Below, piece after piece: positions 1 through 8,539 of a DNA stretch of 64,000 nt. Source of the DNA: Hymenobacter jejuensis (GTDB taxonomy: Bacteria; Bacteroidota; Bacteroidia; Cytophagales; Hymenobacteraceae); the NCBI RefSeq assembly GCF_006337165.1, contig NZ_CP040896.1, positions 4,836,001-4,900,000 on the forward strand, in the 5' to 3' direction. Positions within the stretch are counted from its first letter, which is position 1. The number at the start of each line of letters is the position of its first letter. The translations under genes were made by a program, and so were the position numbers. The notes below the pieces were generated by a model that saw only the letters and a program-made list of their open reading frames with translations, was not told the DNA's origin and ran no database searches.

Positions 1-1326
1 CGGAAACCCTAAACACGCTACCCGATACAACGCCGGCGGGCCAGCATTCTCCATTGTATAGCGTTGAATATCAGCAAATAACGAAGGCGCAACATACGCC
101 TGATAATTTGGCTCGTCGGGCAGCGGCCGGCCGGCCAGTTCGCGCAGGTTGTTCAGCCATTCGGCATTCATTCCCAGCCCGATCAGCAATTGCAGCGCGA
201 TAAAAGCTGCCTGTAACTTCCGGCTCGTCAGCCAGCGCAGGCTGAGCACCAACACCACAAACCACAACAAAGGCGTCAGGAAGTGGAAGCGGCTGAGGTT
301 GAAGGTGCGCAACGGCGGAATGACCCGTTGCAAAGAATCGGTGATTTGCTGCGCAAAACCGCAGAACAGCGCCACGACAGCCAGCGCTACCAGCAGCGGC
401 AGCACCTGGCGCAGCACAGCCCGGCGCTTGGCAGCGGGCGTCAGCAGGAAAGCGGCGCCTACGGCAAGTACTGCCGCGCCGCGGAAAAAACGGCTGGCGT
501 GATAATGACCCGTTACGAAATACAGAAAAGCACTTTTGAGCTGTGCCGCGAGCGTTTGCGGACCGAGTTTACCCAAATCAAATTCTACGCGGTGCGGCAC
601 GAACTGCTTGGCAATCAGCAAGGAATACAGCAGCGGATATTCAACTACTAAGTATAAGATGGTCAGGAGGGCCATGCCCAGCAGCACGCGCTTGCTGATG
701 CCTCTCCCCTGCTGCCAATCCCAGAGCAGCAGCCCGGCCAGCGCTACGAGCACAAACGGCCCCACAAACACAAAAAACGACCACAACGGAAACCCTGCGA
801 TCAAGGCCCAATCGGTCCAGCGGCTGCGGCCTTGGCGCAGGTTGAGAAAGGCCAGCAACAACCAAGGCTGCCCCAACACTGACATGCCGTACATCGAGTA
901 CACCGGCAGCACAGCCCACGCCAACGCCAAACCCGCCGCTAACGCCTTATCATTGTCCCGCTTAAGAAAGTGAGCGCGCAGCAGCGCATACATCCCCAGC
1001 AACGCCAGCACTCGCACCAGTGCCTGGTGCACTAAGTAAGCCGGGAGCGGCTCCAGCAACGCAAATACTGCCACCGTCACGCTCAGGCCCGAGCGCATGG
1101 CGTTGCGCGGCAGGCCGTTCATAACGGGCGGCACCACAGCCGTCGGGCGGTAGTCGAGGGCGACGTGGTAGCGCGTGAGCAGGTACGGAATGCTGATCTC
1201 GGTATCGAGATTGTCGTCGATGGTAACGTAGCTGCGCTCCCGCAGAATAGCGAAAGGCAGCAAAAACAGCAGCAGCCCCAGCAAGGCCAGATGCAGCGGT
1301 TTGGAAGGCAAAGAAAAAGGAGACAT
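1..1326 (-). CDS. Polytopic membrane protein, 3' end cut by window edge (DUF6044-like)
   Basis: The minus-strand frame is open from an ATG at 1326 to the window edge (442 codons, no stop), so the C-terminus is missing. The translation is very hydrophobic with roughly ten membrane segments. The first lies near residues 10-27 and is followed by an acidic loop (TIDDNLDTEISIPYLL). This arrangement, with an early Asp-rich loop after the first helix, is typical of integral membrane glycosyltransferase-like proteins. It also recalls the uncharacterised DUF6044/YkoS group, but that assignment is tentative. It lies downstream of the recombinase gene on the same strand, with an AT-rich palindrome between them. 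Function unknown; a role in surface glycan or polymer assembly is only a guess. Confidence 0.6.
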   Translation of the reverse strand, partial: MSPFSLPSKPLHLALLGLLLFLLPFAILRERSYVTIDDNLDTEISIPYLLTRYHVALDYRPTAVVPPVMNGLPRNAMRSGLSVTVAVFALLEPLPAYLVHQALVRVLALLGMYALLRAHFLKRDNDKALAAGLALAWAVLPVYSMYGMSVLGQPWLLLAFLNLRQGRSRWTDWALIAGFPLWSFFVFVGPFVLVALAGLLLWDWQQGRGISKRVLLGMALLTILYLVVEYPLLYSLLIAKQFVPHRVEFDLGKLGPQTLAAQLKSAFLYFVTGHYHASRFFRGAAVLAVGAAFLLTPAAKRRAVLRQVLPLLVALAVVALFCGFAQQITDSLQRVIPPLRTFNLSRFHFLTPLLWFVVLVLSLRWLTSRKLQAAFIALQLLIGLGMNAEWLNNLRELAGRPLPDEPNYQAYVAPSLFADIQRYTMENAGPPALYRVACLGFP

Positions 1327-1389
1327 ACGGCAGAAGTTGGCGCAAAAGTAACGCCCTGCACCGCCGCGCCGGACCAAAGCTTTGTGCAT

Positions 1390-1424
1390 AAACATAAGTA
1401 TTTGACAATCAAACACTTATGTTT
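1390..1424. repeat. AT-rich palindrome, core TTGACAATCAA
   Basis: The two 16-nt arms match at 15 positions around a 3-nt centre (CAA), with the core at 1402-1412. It lies 13 bp past the stop of the recombinase gene, and no GC-rich terminator is visible next to it. It belongs to the dispersed TTGA-YWR-TCAA family described in the findings. Confidence 0.8.
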
Positions 1425-1436
1425 AAGCCTTAAAAT

Positions 1437-2336
1437 TTAGCTCCGGGGATGAAATTCTGTGATGACCTGCCGCAGGTAATCGCGGTCGAGGTGTGTATAA
1501 ATTTCGGTGGTGGTAATGCTTTCGTGGCCCAGCATCTCCTGCACGGCCCGCAGGTCGGCGCCGCCTTCGATGAGGTGCGTGGCGAAGCTATGGCGAAACG
1601 TGTGCGGGCTGATAGTTTTGCGAACGCCGGCTTTGCTGGCTAAGTCCTTGATAATGTTGAAGATCATCACCCGCGATAGCTTAGAGCCGCGCTTGTTGAG
1701 AAACACCACATCTTCGTGCCCGGGCTGAATGTCGAGGTGGGCGCGAATGCCGCTGAGGTAAAAGCCCAGATGCTTGAGCGCGTCGCGGCCGATGGGCACG
1801 AGGCGCTCCTTATTGCCTTTGCCCGTCACGCGCACAAAGCCTTGGTCGGCGTAGAGGTTGGAGAGGCGCAGCTCCGTCAGTTCCGACACGCGCAGGCCCG
1901 ACGAGTACAACACTTCCAAGATGGCCCGGTTGCGGGTGCCTTCCGGCGTACTCAGGTCTACCGAATCCAGGAGTTGCACAATCTCTTCGTACGCTAACGT
2001 GTCGGGCAGCTTGCGGCCGATTTTGGGCGCTTCCAGCGTGTCGGTGGGGTCGATTGTGAGTAAGTCTTCCATGATCAGGAAGTCGTAGAAAGCCTTGATG
2101 CCCGACAGCGTGCGGGCCTGCGACGTGGCGCTCATGCCGAGTTCGCCCAGCCACGACAGAAAATCGCGCAGAATGCGCGTAGTTACTTGCTCCGGATTGG
2201 CGGCCAGCTTCGAGAGTTCTAAGTATTGGCGCAGCTTGCCGATGTCGCGCACGTAGGCTTCGACGCTGTTGGGAGAAAGGGATTTTTCGAGTTGGAGGTA
2301 CCCTTCAAATTGTCGGATGCTGACGGACCAGTTCAC
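1437..2336 (-). CDS. xerD: Site-specific tyrosine recombinase XerC/XerD type
   Basis: This 299-aa protein has the full XerC/D layout. An N-terminal SAM-like core-binding domain (about 1-100) is followed by the catalytic domain with all six active-site residues: R149, K173, H245, R248, H271 and nucleophile Y280. Family members resolve chromosome dimers at dif sites with a partner recombinase and the FtsK motor. The start is GTG at 2336 inside the string ATGTGAAC; the overlapping ATG would stop at once. Length and motifs fit a housekeeping Xer protein rather than a phage integrase. Whether it is XerC or XerD cannot be settled from one sequence. No dif site was recognised nearby. Confidence 0.92.
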   Translation of the reverse strand: MNWSVSIRQFEGYLQLEKSLSPNSVEAYVRDIGKLRQYLELSKLAANPEQVTTRILRDFLSWLGELGMSATSQARTLSGIKAFYDFLIMEDLLTIDPTDTLEAPKIGRKLPDTLAYEEIVQLLDSVDLSTPEGTRNRAILEVLYSSGLRVSELTELRLSNLYADQGFVRVTGKGNKERLVPIGRDALKHLGFYLSGIRAHLDIQPGHEDVVFLNKRGSKLSRVMIFNIIKDLASKAGVRKTISPHTFRHSFATHLIEGGADLRAVQEMLGHESITTTEIYTHLDRDYLRQVITEFHPRS

Positions 2337-2481
2337 ATATCGGGGCTAAGGGCGGGCGGAAGAAGCCGCAAGTTTAACGACTGAAATTTTGAGCGGCCGT
2401 ACGAAGCAGTAGTTTTCCGTGTTATTTCAGTGCGGCGAATCTTGCCGGCCTCCACGCTCCTACGTTTTTTAAGCCCTGCAT

Positions 2482-2928
2482 ATGCACATCCTTATCATCA
2501 ACGGCCCCAACCTCAACTTGCTCGGCCGCCGCGAGCCCGGCATTTACGGCACGCGCTCCTTCGAAGACTACCTGCCCGAGCTGCGGGAGGCCTTCCCGAA
2601 TCTGGAGTTGGAATATTTTCAGTCGAACCACGAGGGCGAACTCATCGACAAGCTGCACGAAGCCGGTTTTAAGCACCACGGCATCGTGCTCAACGCGGGC
2701 GCCTACACGCACACCAGCATCGCCCTGGCCGACGCCATTGCCGCCATCAATTCGCCGGTGGTAGAAGTGCACCTGAGCAACCTGGCCGCCCGCGAGCAAT
2801 TTCGGCAGACGAGCCTCATCGGCAAGCACTGCATTGGCAGCATAAGTGGCTTCAAACTAGAAAGTTACAAACTGGCGCTGCATTATTTCGAAGGCACCCG
2901 ACCCAAGCGGGTGGGCTTCAAAGTGTAG
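2482..2928 (+). CDS. aroQ: 3-dehydroquinate dehydratase, type II
   Basis: This 148-aa protein begins with the type II signature (INGPNLNLLGRREPGIYG). It also carries the GAYTHTSIALADAI and VEVHLSN motifs, which contain the active-site loop and His residues. The enzyme converts 3-dehydroquinate to 3-dehydroshikimate in the shikimate pathway for aromatic amino acids; type II enzymes are small dodecameric cytosolic proteins. The length is normal for the family. The start is the ATG at 2482, directly followed by HILIINGPN. It stands alone, divergent from the recombinase gene, and is followed by a nested inverted-repeat element. Confidence 0.95.
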   Translation: MHILIINGPNLNLLGRREPGIYGTRSFEDYLPELREAFPNLELEYFQSNHEGELIDKLHEAGFKHHGIVLNAGAYTHTSIALADAIAAINSPVVEVHLSNLAAREQFRQTSLIGKHCIGSISGFKLESYKLALHYFEGTRPKRVGFKV

Positions 2929-2946
2929 AGCCAGCAAGCTATATCT

Positions 2947-3109
2947 AGAGCTAAAACTAGCTCCCCTCCTTTTTTAAATTCCGCGCATCAAGCGGCGTGG
3001 GTTGGGGGTGGTAAAACCCGTAGAACAGGAACTAGTATTATGTTCTACCTCGGAGCTCCAACCACCCCCAGCCCCTCCTCAACTGAGGAGGGGAACTAGC
3101 TTCTAACTC
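2947..3109. repeat. Nested inverted-repeat element (MITE/REP-like)
   Basis: Three nested pairs of complementary segments are visible. The outer arms 2957-2970 and 3086-3099 (CTAGCTCCCCTCCT against its complement) match 13 of 14. The middle arms near 3001-3012 and 3061-3072 (TTGGGGGTGGT type) match almost fully. The inner arms 3020-3027 and 3041-3048 (GTAGAACA/TGTTCTAC) match perfectly. Similarity continues weakly outside the outer arms. No coding capacity. It could fold into one long hairpin behind aroQ and act as a terminator, or be a non-autonomous mobile repeat. Confidence 0.6.
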
Positions 3110-3141
3110 CTGCACTAGCCTATAAGCCGCTTCGGCTATAC

Positions 3142-3149
3142 TACCTTTG
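3142..3149 (+). promoter_or_regulatory. Bacteroidota -7 promoter box (TACCTTTG)
   Basis: A perfect TAnnTTTG box lies 28 bp before the chosen ATG of the aminotransferase gene. It overlaps the upstream in-frame TTG at 3147, which is why that start was rejected. An imperfect TATA(A)GCCG...CGGCTATA hairpin lies just upstream (3121-3140). Confidence 0.55.
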
Positions 3150-3176
3150 CCTCCTCAACCCGACTCGTCTTTCCTC

Positions 3177-4241
3177 ATGTATACTTTCAATCCTGGCCCG
3201 TCCGCGGTTTATCCGGAAGTGCGCAATTACCTCACCGCTGCTTACGACGAAGGCTGGCTATCGGCACCGCACCGTGGCGAGCGGTTTACGGGGCTGATGC
3301 GCCAAACCATTGAAGAGCTAAAGAAAAAGCTCAATATCCCGCAAGATTACACGGTATTTTTCCTCAGTTCGGCCACCGAATGCTGGGAAGTGCTGGCCCA
3401 AAGCCTGACGCCTACCAAAAGCTTTCACCTCTACAGCGGCGCTTTCGGCGAGAAGTGGTACGAGTATGCCAAAGCGCTTCGGCCGGCGTGCACGGGCTAC
3501 CCATTTGGCATCGACGAAGTGCCCGACGTGGCAGCCTTGCCCCTGCCCGACGACGAAGTAGACATGGTGTGCATCACCCAAAACGAAACGTCCAACGCCA
3601 CCCAGCTCCGCGACGGCTTCATCCTGAACCTCTACAACCGCTTGGGCGGCGCGCTACTAGCCGTGGACGCCACTTCCTCGCTGGGCGGCGTTCAACTCAA
3701 ATACATTAAGGCTGATGTATGGTTTGCGTCGGTGCAGAAATGCTTCGGGCTGCCGGCGGGCTTGGGCTTGATGGTGCTCTCGCCAAGAGCTGTGGCGCGG
3801 TTTCGCCAGATCAACGAGCGCTCGCATTACAACAGCCTCACGGCCCAGTACGAGAAGATGCTCAACTACCAAACCACGCACACCCCCAACGTGCTGGGAA
3901 TCTATCTGTTGTACCGCGTGCTACAAGACCGGCAGCCGATCAAAACCGTGCACCAGCACCTGCTCGACCGCGCCACCAAGCTGTATGATTACTTCGACCA
4001 AGCCACGCAGCTTAAGCCACTGGTGCAAAACCCCGAAACGCGCTCGACTACCGTTATCGGCCTGCAAGGCCCGCCCCAGCTCATCGACGACGTAAAACGC
4101 CGGGCCTTGCAACTGGGTTTACAGCTCGGCAATGGTTACGGGAACTGGAAGCCAACTTCGCTGCGCATCGCCAACTTCCCTGCCATCCCCGACGCAGCTT
4201 TCGAGCAACTGGTGCAATTTTTCGCCAAAGAATACGCTTAA
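3177..4241 (+). CDS. Class V PLP-dependent aminotransferase (SerC/alanine-glyoxylate type)
   Basis: This 354-aa protein starts MYTFNPGPSAVYPEV, the FNPGPS opening typical of phosphoserine aminotransferase relatives. D164 in AVDATSS should bind the pyridine nitrogen of PLP. K188 in FASVQKCFGLP is the likely Schiff-base lysine. The family transfers amino groups between small amino and keto acids. Phosphohydroxypyruvate (serine synthesis) or a glyoxylate/pyruvate substrate are both possible, and no serA lies next to it here. The ATG at 3177 is preferred because the -7 promoter box overlaps the upstream in-frame TTG. It is followed by a perfect 21-bp palindrome. Confidence 0.82.
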   Translation: MYTFNPGPSAVYPEVRNYLTAAYDEGWLSAPHRGERFTGLMRQTIEELKKKLNIPQDYTVFFLSSATECWEVLAQSLTPTKSFHLYSGAFGEKWYEYAKALRPACTGYPFGIDEVPDVAALPLPDDEVDMVCITQNETSNATQLRDGFILNLYNRLGGALLAVDATSSLGGVQLKYIKADVWFASVQKCFGLPAGLGLMVLSPRAVARFRQINERSHYNSLTAQYEKMLNYQTTHTPNVLGIYLLYRVLQDRQPIKTVHQHLLDRATKLYDYFDQATQLKPLVQNPETRSTTVIGLQGPPQLIDDVKRRALQLGLQLGNGYGNWKPTSLRIANFPAIPDAAFEQLVQFFAKEYA

Positions 4242-4255
4242 AAAGAATCAATCCA

Positions 4256-4300
4256 GATCATTATATAAGTAATTGATTGTCAATTACTTATATAATGATC
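4256..4300. repeat. Perfect 21-bp AT-rich palindrome, core TTGATTGTCAA
   Basis: Arms 4256-4276 and 4280-4300 are perfectly complementary around the 3-nt centre TTG. It begins 14 bp past the aminotransferase stop and ends 20 bp before the likely GTG of the MarC gene. It is the best-preserved member of the dispersed palindrome family in this window. Confidence 0.9.
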
Positions 4301-4320
4301 ATACACCACAAGTTTCTCCC

Positions 4321-4890
4321 GTGTTTTCACTCAAGGAAATATTTTCCGTTACGCTCACGCTGTTTGCCGTGATTGATATTCTGGGCTCCATCCCGATTAT
4401 CATCCAGATTCGGCAGCGCGAGGGCCGGATTCACTCCGAGAAAGCCACGCTGGTGGCCGGGGTGTTGATGGTGGTATTTCTGTTCTTGGGGCAAAGCATC
4501 CTGTCGTTGTTTGGCGTTGACTATCAGTCGTTTGCCTTGGCCGGCGCTATCATCATTTTCCTGATCGGCATGGAGATGATTTTGGGCATCGAGCTGTTTA
4601 AAACCGATTCGATGGCGGCCAGCGGCTCCATTGTACCCTTGGCATTTCCCCTCATCGTGGGAGCTGGCACCATGACGACGCTGCTGTCGCTGCGGGCCGC
4701 TTACTCGCTGCCTAACGTGCTGGTAGGCATAGGCTTAAACCTAGTGTTTGTATACGTCGTCCTGAAAAGCAGCGCCTGGATTGAGCGTAAGCTGGGCAAA
4801 GCTGGCGAGGACATTTTGCGGCGCGTGTTCGGCGTGATCTTGCTCGCCATTGCTATCAAACTCTTCAAAACTAACTTCTTCGTCTCGTGA
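4321..4890 (+). CDS. MarC family integral membrane protein
   Basis: From the GTG at 4321 this is a 189-aa protein opening FSLKEIFSVTLTLFAVIDIL, a typical MarC N-terminus. It has about six membrane helices, the conserved LFAVIDILGSIP segment and PLAFPLIVGAGTMTT in the middle. MarC proteins sit in the inner membrane; the early link to multiple antibiotic resistance was not upheld and the substrate is unknown. The frame stays open upstream to a TTG at 4273, but that start lies inside the 21-bp palindrome and would add a non-conserved leader, so the GTG is preferred. The start is still not certain. Confidence 0.82.
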   Translation: MFSLKEIFSVTLTLFAVIDILGSIPIIIQIRQREGRIHSEKATLVAGVLMVVFLFLGQSILSLFGVDYQSFALAGAIIIFLIGMEMILGIELFKTDSMAASGSIVPLAFPLIVGAGTMTTLLSLRAAYSLPNVLVGIGLNLVFVYVVLKSSAWIERKLGKAGEDILRRVFGVILLAIAIKLFKTNFFVS

Positions 4891-4990
4891 AAAGCCGCGG
4901 TTAGCCAGAATCTTAGCGAAGGACGAAAACAAGCGTGGCAGATAGTAGTATCTGCCCGCGGCATGACAGCTCATTAAATTACAATTCATT

Positions 4991-5455
4991 TTGATTCAGC
5001 TCTTTACCGACGGCTCTTCGCGTGGAAACCCCGGCCCTGGAGGTTACGGAACCATCCTGCGTTTTGGCCGCCATGAGAAAGAAATTACGCAAGGCTTCCG
5101 CCTGACTACCAACAACCGCATGGAACTGCTGGCCGTGATTGTGGGCCTGGAAGCAGTCACCAAACCCGAAATCCCGATTACCGTGGTCACTGACTCGCGC
5201 TACGTGGTGGACGCGGTGGAGAAAAAATGGGTGTTTGGGTGGGCCAACAAACCCGATTTTGGCAAGAAAGCCAACGAAGATCTGTGGCGTCGTTTCCTGA
5301 AAATTTACCGGCAGCGCACGGTGCGCTTTCACTGGGTGCGCGGCCACAATGGCCACCCCGAAAATGAGCGCTGCGACCAACTGGCCGTGTGGAGCGCCGA
5401 AAATGGCCCGTTGCTAATTGACGCTGGCTACGAACAGGAACTTCAAAAGAAGTAA
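4991..5455 (+). CDS. rnhA: Ribonuclease HI
   Basis: This 154-aa protein has the complete RNase H1 active site: D7 (LFTDGSS), E45 (NNRMELLAV), D68 (VVTDSRY) and D129 (ENERCDQLAV), plus the mobile-loop H119 in VRGHNGHP. It removes the RNA strand of RNA-DNA hybrids, such as primers and R-loops. The likely start is TTG at 4991, since no ATG or GTG in frame gives the N-terminal strand with the first catalytic Asp. The lipoprotein gene begins 3 bp after its stop, so the two are probably cotranscribed. Confidence 0.93.
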   Translation: MIQLFTDGSSRGNPGPGGYGTILRFGRHEKEITQGFRLTTNNRMELLAVIVGLEAVTKPEIPITVVTDSRYVVDAVEKKWVFGWANKPDFGKKANEDLWRRFLKIYRQRTVRFHWVRGHNGHPENERCDQLAVWSAENGPLLIDAGYEQELQKK

Positions 5456-5458
5456 CTC

Positions 5459-6175
5459 ATGAAAAGCCGCTACACTTTGTTGATCAGCAGTATAGGCTTG
5501 ATAAGCGCCTGTCAGCAGCAACCCGAGCGCAGCTCTCCCGGCACCGCTAAAAGTGTACCGCTTGAGCAGGCCAGCTCGTGCGCCTGCCCCGCCGACGTGC
5601 CCGTCTCGGAACTGAAGCCCGATACGCTTTTTGCATTCAGCAACGGCCAGGTGGCTTCGGTGTGCGGCTCAAAGGAGACAATAGAAAACCGCGTTCTGTA
5701 TTCGGAGTTTGCCGTATCGTCGTGCCAGTCCAGCAAAGTGCTGCATTACTGGGACTTGCGCGAACAATGCCAGCTTGTATTCCAGAACGATACGCTGAGC
5801 GTCAATACCCTGAAGTACTTGCCAGTGGGTAAAAACTTCAAATACGAGTTCGTACCGTTTAAAATTTACCTCTTCTTTCCGAAGCAGGATCAGGTGGGCC
5901 AAACGGCATTTTTGAACCACAACCTGCGCTCTTATTCGACTGAAGAGCAGGCACAGGTATTGCGGGCGTTTGAAAAGATGACCGGCAAAAAAGAGGGGCA
6001 AAAAATTGACATAGCTAATCAGCTGTTCGTCGCGGCCTTGTCCGGCAATTTGCAGGCGCTGAGCTATTTCCGCAAGCTGAAAGCAGACTTCCCGATCGGC
6101 GAAGAAACCTCCAAGGAATACTTCGCGCTCGAGCGGCTGCTACGGGATTGGCAGCAGGATGCAGTAGCAAAATAA
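5459..6175 (+). CDS. Putative lipoprotein, unknown function
   Basis: This 238-aa protein has a short positively charged start, a hydrophobic stretch and a lipobox (LISAC, Cys18), so it is likely a lipid-anchored envelope protein. The mature part has paired cysteines (SCACPAD early, then VCGSK and SSCQSS), suggesting disulfides, and no domain I can name. The C-terminal half (KFEYVPFKIYLFFP region onward) is mixed alpha/beta with an acidic and basic surface. The gene starts 3 bp after rnhA and ends 7 bp before the methyltransferase gene, so all three may form one operon, but no shared role is evident. Confidence 0.72.
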   Translation: MKSRYTLLISSIGLISACQQQPERSSPGTAKSVPLEQASSCACPADVPVSELKPDTLFAFSNGQVASVCGSKETIENRVLYSEFAVSSCQSSKVLHYWDLREQCQLVFQNDTLSVNTLKYLPVGKNFKYEFVPFKIYLFFPKQDQVGQTAFLNHNLRSYSTEEQAQVLRAFEKMTGKKEGQKIDIANQLFVAALSGNLQALSYFRKLKADFPIGEETSKEYFALERLLRDWQQDAVAK

Positions 6176-6182
6176 ATTTTCC

Positions 6183-6905
6183 GTGCCCAATCCCTATTTC
6201 AAGTTCAAACACTTCACCGTGCACCAAGACAGTTGCGCGATGAAAGTGTGCACCGATGCGTGTGTGCTGGGCGCTACCGCGGACGTTGAAACGGCTGCGC
6301 ATATCCTCGACATTGGTACCGGCACCGGCCTGTTGGCTCTGATGGCCGCGCAACGAGCGCCCGCAGCGTACATTGAAGCCGTAGAAGTGGACCCGGACGC
6401 TGCTACGCAGGCCGCCGAAAACTTTCAAGCCAGCCCTTGGGCATCGCGGCTGCAACTACAACCGGTAAGCTTACAGGAATACGCTACCCTACACCCGGCC
6501 CTGTTTGATCATATTCTCTGCAACCCGCCCTTCTTTCGCAACTCCCTGCGCTCGCCCGATGCGGCCCGCACTGCGGCGCGCCATACCGCGCCCGATACCT
6601 TGCCCTTTTCGGAGATCGCGGCGTTCGCAGCACAACACTTAGCAGCGCACGGACAACTGACGGTGTTATTACCGCCGCCCGAAATGCAGCATTTTGAACG
6701 CGAAGCGGCAGCAGCAGGCCTGTACGCGGCACACCGGCTTACCTTGCACCACCGCGCCGGCAGCCGCGCCCTGCGTCATATTACCTCCTTCGAGCGGCAG
6801 CCGCAGCCATTAGAGCAGCAAGCCCTGGCTATTCACACCGAAGCAAGCGAAGCCTATTCGCCAGCCTTTCGGACGTTGCTACAAGACTTTTATTTGGCTT
6901 TTTAG
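6183..6905 (+). CDS. TrmN6-like tRNA1(Val) adenine-N6 methyltransferase
   Basis: This 240-aa class I SAM-dependent methyltransferase opens PNPYFKFKHFTVHQD. That is the usual start of the YfiC/TrmN6 family, which methylates A37 of tRNA-Val. Motif I is ILDIGTGTGLLALM, an acidic residue follows in EAVEVDPDA, and the N6-adenine catalytic motif is NPPFF. It starts with GTG at 6183, 7 bp after the lipoprotein gene. It converges on the saccharopine dehydrogenase-family gene, with an AT-rich palindrome between them. The exact tRNA target is inferred from family membership. Confidence 0.85.
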   Translation: MPNPYFKFKHFTVHQDSCAMKVCTDACVLGATADVETAAHILDIGTGTGLLALMAAQRAPAAYIEAVEVDPDAATQAAENFQASPWASRLQLQPVSLQEYATLHPALFDHILCNPPFFRNSLRSPDAARTAARHTAPDTLPFSEIAAFAAQHLAAHGQLTVLLPPPEMQHFEREAAAAGLYAAHRLTLHHRAGSRALRHITSFERQPQPLEQQALAIHTEASEAYSPAFRTLLQDFYLAF

Positions 6906-6928
6906 CCTCCTAACGATATCGAAAGCAG

Positions 6929-6958
6929 GGTATTTATAACTACTTGATTATAAATACC
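6929..6958. repeat. AT-rich palindrome between convergent genes, core TTGATTATAAA
   Basis: The 11-bp arms (6929-6939 and 6948-6958) are perfect with an 8-nt loop. The TTGA-TTA-TAAA core (6944-6954) lies off-centre, one mismatch from the family consensus. It abuts the stop of the minus-strand gene at 6959. It could be a weak bidirectional terminator, but neither strand shows a GC-rich stem. Confidence 0.7.
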
Positions 6959-8308
6959 TTACGGAACGTGTTCCTCTTCCTCGAAAGCGATGTCGTAATC
7001 CGCTGCTAATTCGGCCAGAATGGGTTGGTACAGATCAGCGTGCGTTGGGATCACCACGCCTCGCTGCCCGATATTGCCCCGCGTGAGTTGCCGCACCGCC
7101 ATCCCGACCGGCAAACCTACCGTCTTGGCCATGGCTGTGTGCGTAGCATCATCGCCCAACACGACCAAAGAAGACGTACGGCGCATCGATCTGCCATCTG
7201 CCTGGTAATCAAACAAATGCTGCATGACCACCATGTCGCGGTCGCCGCTCTGCAATTGCCATTTCTCCGTGAGTAGGCGTTCGAGCAACTGCGCGGGGTT
7301 GGCATCGGATAAATGAACGGGTTGCTCGCTGAAAAGGCCCAACCACATAAGGCGCTGCATTTCCGCACCTTCGGGCTCGAGGCCGAGGTAAGCAGCTAGC
7401 CGAGTGGCTACGTCGGCGTTAGGGGTGGCGCTGGCCGGCAAATACGATTCTATCAGTTCCTGCCACGTCAGGGCGGCGCTGTTGCCCAGGCGCACGGTGT
7501 CGTCGGTCAGGCCGAGGCGCACCAATGCGTGCCAGGCCGCGCAGTAGCCCGGGCGGCGCAGCGTGCCGCGCAGAATCGTGGGAATTTCTTCGAGCCCATA
7601 CGGCGCACGATAGCTCAGCGAATCGCGGTTGGCGTAGCCTTCAAATTGTCCGTATCCAGGCACATCTAACAACTCGGTACGGCGAAATAGCTGCTGATAC
7701 GGGATGAATCGCGCATGTCCTTGCTCCAGATATTTGGCAGTGCTTTGGCCGGCTAGCACCACGTTACGCGGGTTCCAGGTGAACTTATAGCGCCACGGGT
7801 TATCGCCTTCGGAGTCCGGGGCCATCAGGCCGCCGCAATACGATTTGAACCCTGTCAGGCTCCCGCCCTGCGCTCGGATGTCGGCCAAGGCCGCCATGGC
7901 CGACATATGGTCGAGGCCGGGATCGAGACCACATTCCATCAGAAGGATGATGCCGGCGGCTTGTGCTTCTTCGTGCAGACTCCGGATTTCCTCCGAGACA
8001 TAGCTTGCCGTGACCAAGTGCCGCCGAAACTGAACGCAAGCCCGTGCCACCGGCGCGTGAAACAGAGCCGGCAACATCGAAATGACCACGTCGGCCTGCT
8101 GCACAAGTTCCGACAGCTGCGCTTCGTGCTCTATCGCAAAGGTCACGGCGCGGGCGTACTCGGTATGCGCCGCCAGCACCGGGGCCAGATGCGCCGGGTT
8201 GACATCACCAACGGTGATCTGCCACTTTTCCAGCGGCGCGTACCGCAGCAAATAGTGCAACAAAGACGACGACGAGCGGCCAGCGCCCAGCAACAGAATG
8301 TTTGTCAT
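6959..8308 (-). CDS. Saccharopine dehydrogenase family protein
   Basis: From the ATG at 8308 this is a 449-aa protein. It begins MTNILLLGAGRSSSSLLHYL, a Rossmann fold with a GxGxxS nucleotide-binding loop. The family motif ECGLDPGLDHM (residues about 130-145) and a long C-terminal substrate domain follow. Relatives are saccharopine dehydrogenase/reductase and carboxynorspermidine-type enzymes, which join or split an amino acid and a keto acid using NAD(P). Lysine catabolism is plausible but not shown, because no lysine-ketoglutarate reductase partner is present. The frame continues 8 codons upstream to 8332; the ATG fits the Rossmann start better. The C-terminal stop abuts an AT-rich palindrome. 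Confidence 0.85.
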   Translation of the reverse strand: MTNILLLGAGRSSSSLLHYLLRYAPLEKWQITVGDVNPAHLAPVLAAHTEYARAVTFAIEHEAQLSELVQQADVVISMLPALFHAPVARACVQFRRHLVTASYVSEEIRSLHEEAQAAGIILLMECGLDPGLDHMSAMAALADIRAQGGSLTGFKSYCGGLMAPDSEGDNPWRYKFTWNPRNVVLAGQSTAKYLEQGHARFIPYQQLFRRTELLDVPGYGQFEGYANRDSLSYRAPYGLEEIPTILRGTLRRPGYCAAWHALVRLGLTDDTVRLGNSAALTWQELIESYLPASATPNADVATRLAAYLGLEPEGAEMQRLMWLGLFSEQPVHLSDANPAQLLERLLTEKWQLQSGDRDMVVMQHLFDYQADGRSMRRTSSLVVLGDDATHTAMAKTVGLPVGMAVRQLTRGNIGQRGVVIPTHADLYQPILAELAADYDIAFEEEEHVP

Positions 8309-8539
8309 GGTAGAAGCAGCGGTAAGCAACAATTGGGTGGTAAATAGGCTATGCGGACAAGCGCTACGGGTTGGTAAGGGGTGGCAAAAACGGCAATTGT
8401 CCTCAGAATTCAGCCTTCTCCGAGATTATCGATCGCGAAATGTCATTTGTTAAATCATAATTGATAATTGTAGTACATTCACCGCCCCTTACCCTACCGG
8501 GGCCGCCATTCGGTACCGGAACGCTCATTTCTCTCTCCG

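Noticed and set aside
8461..8471. TTGATAATTGT upstream of cdd as a palindrome-family copy
   Set aside because: The right half-core is lost (three mismatches) and the flanks are only weakly complementary; it may be a relic but is not counted.
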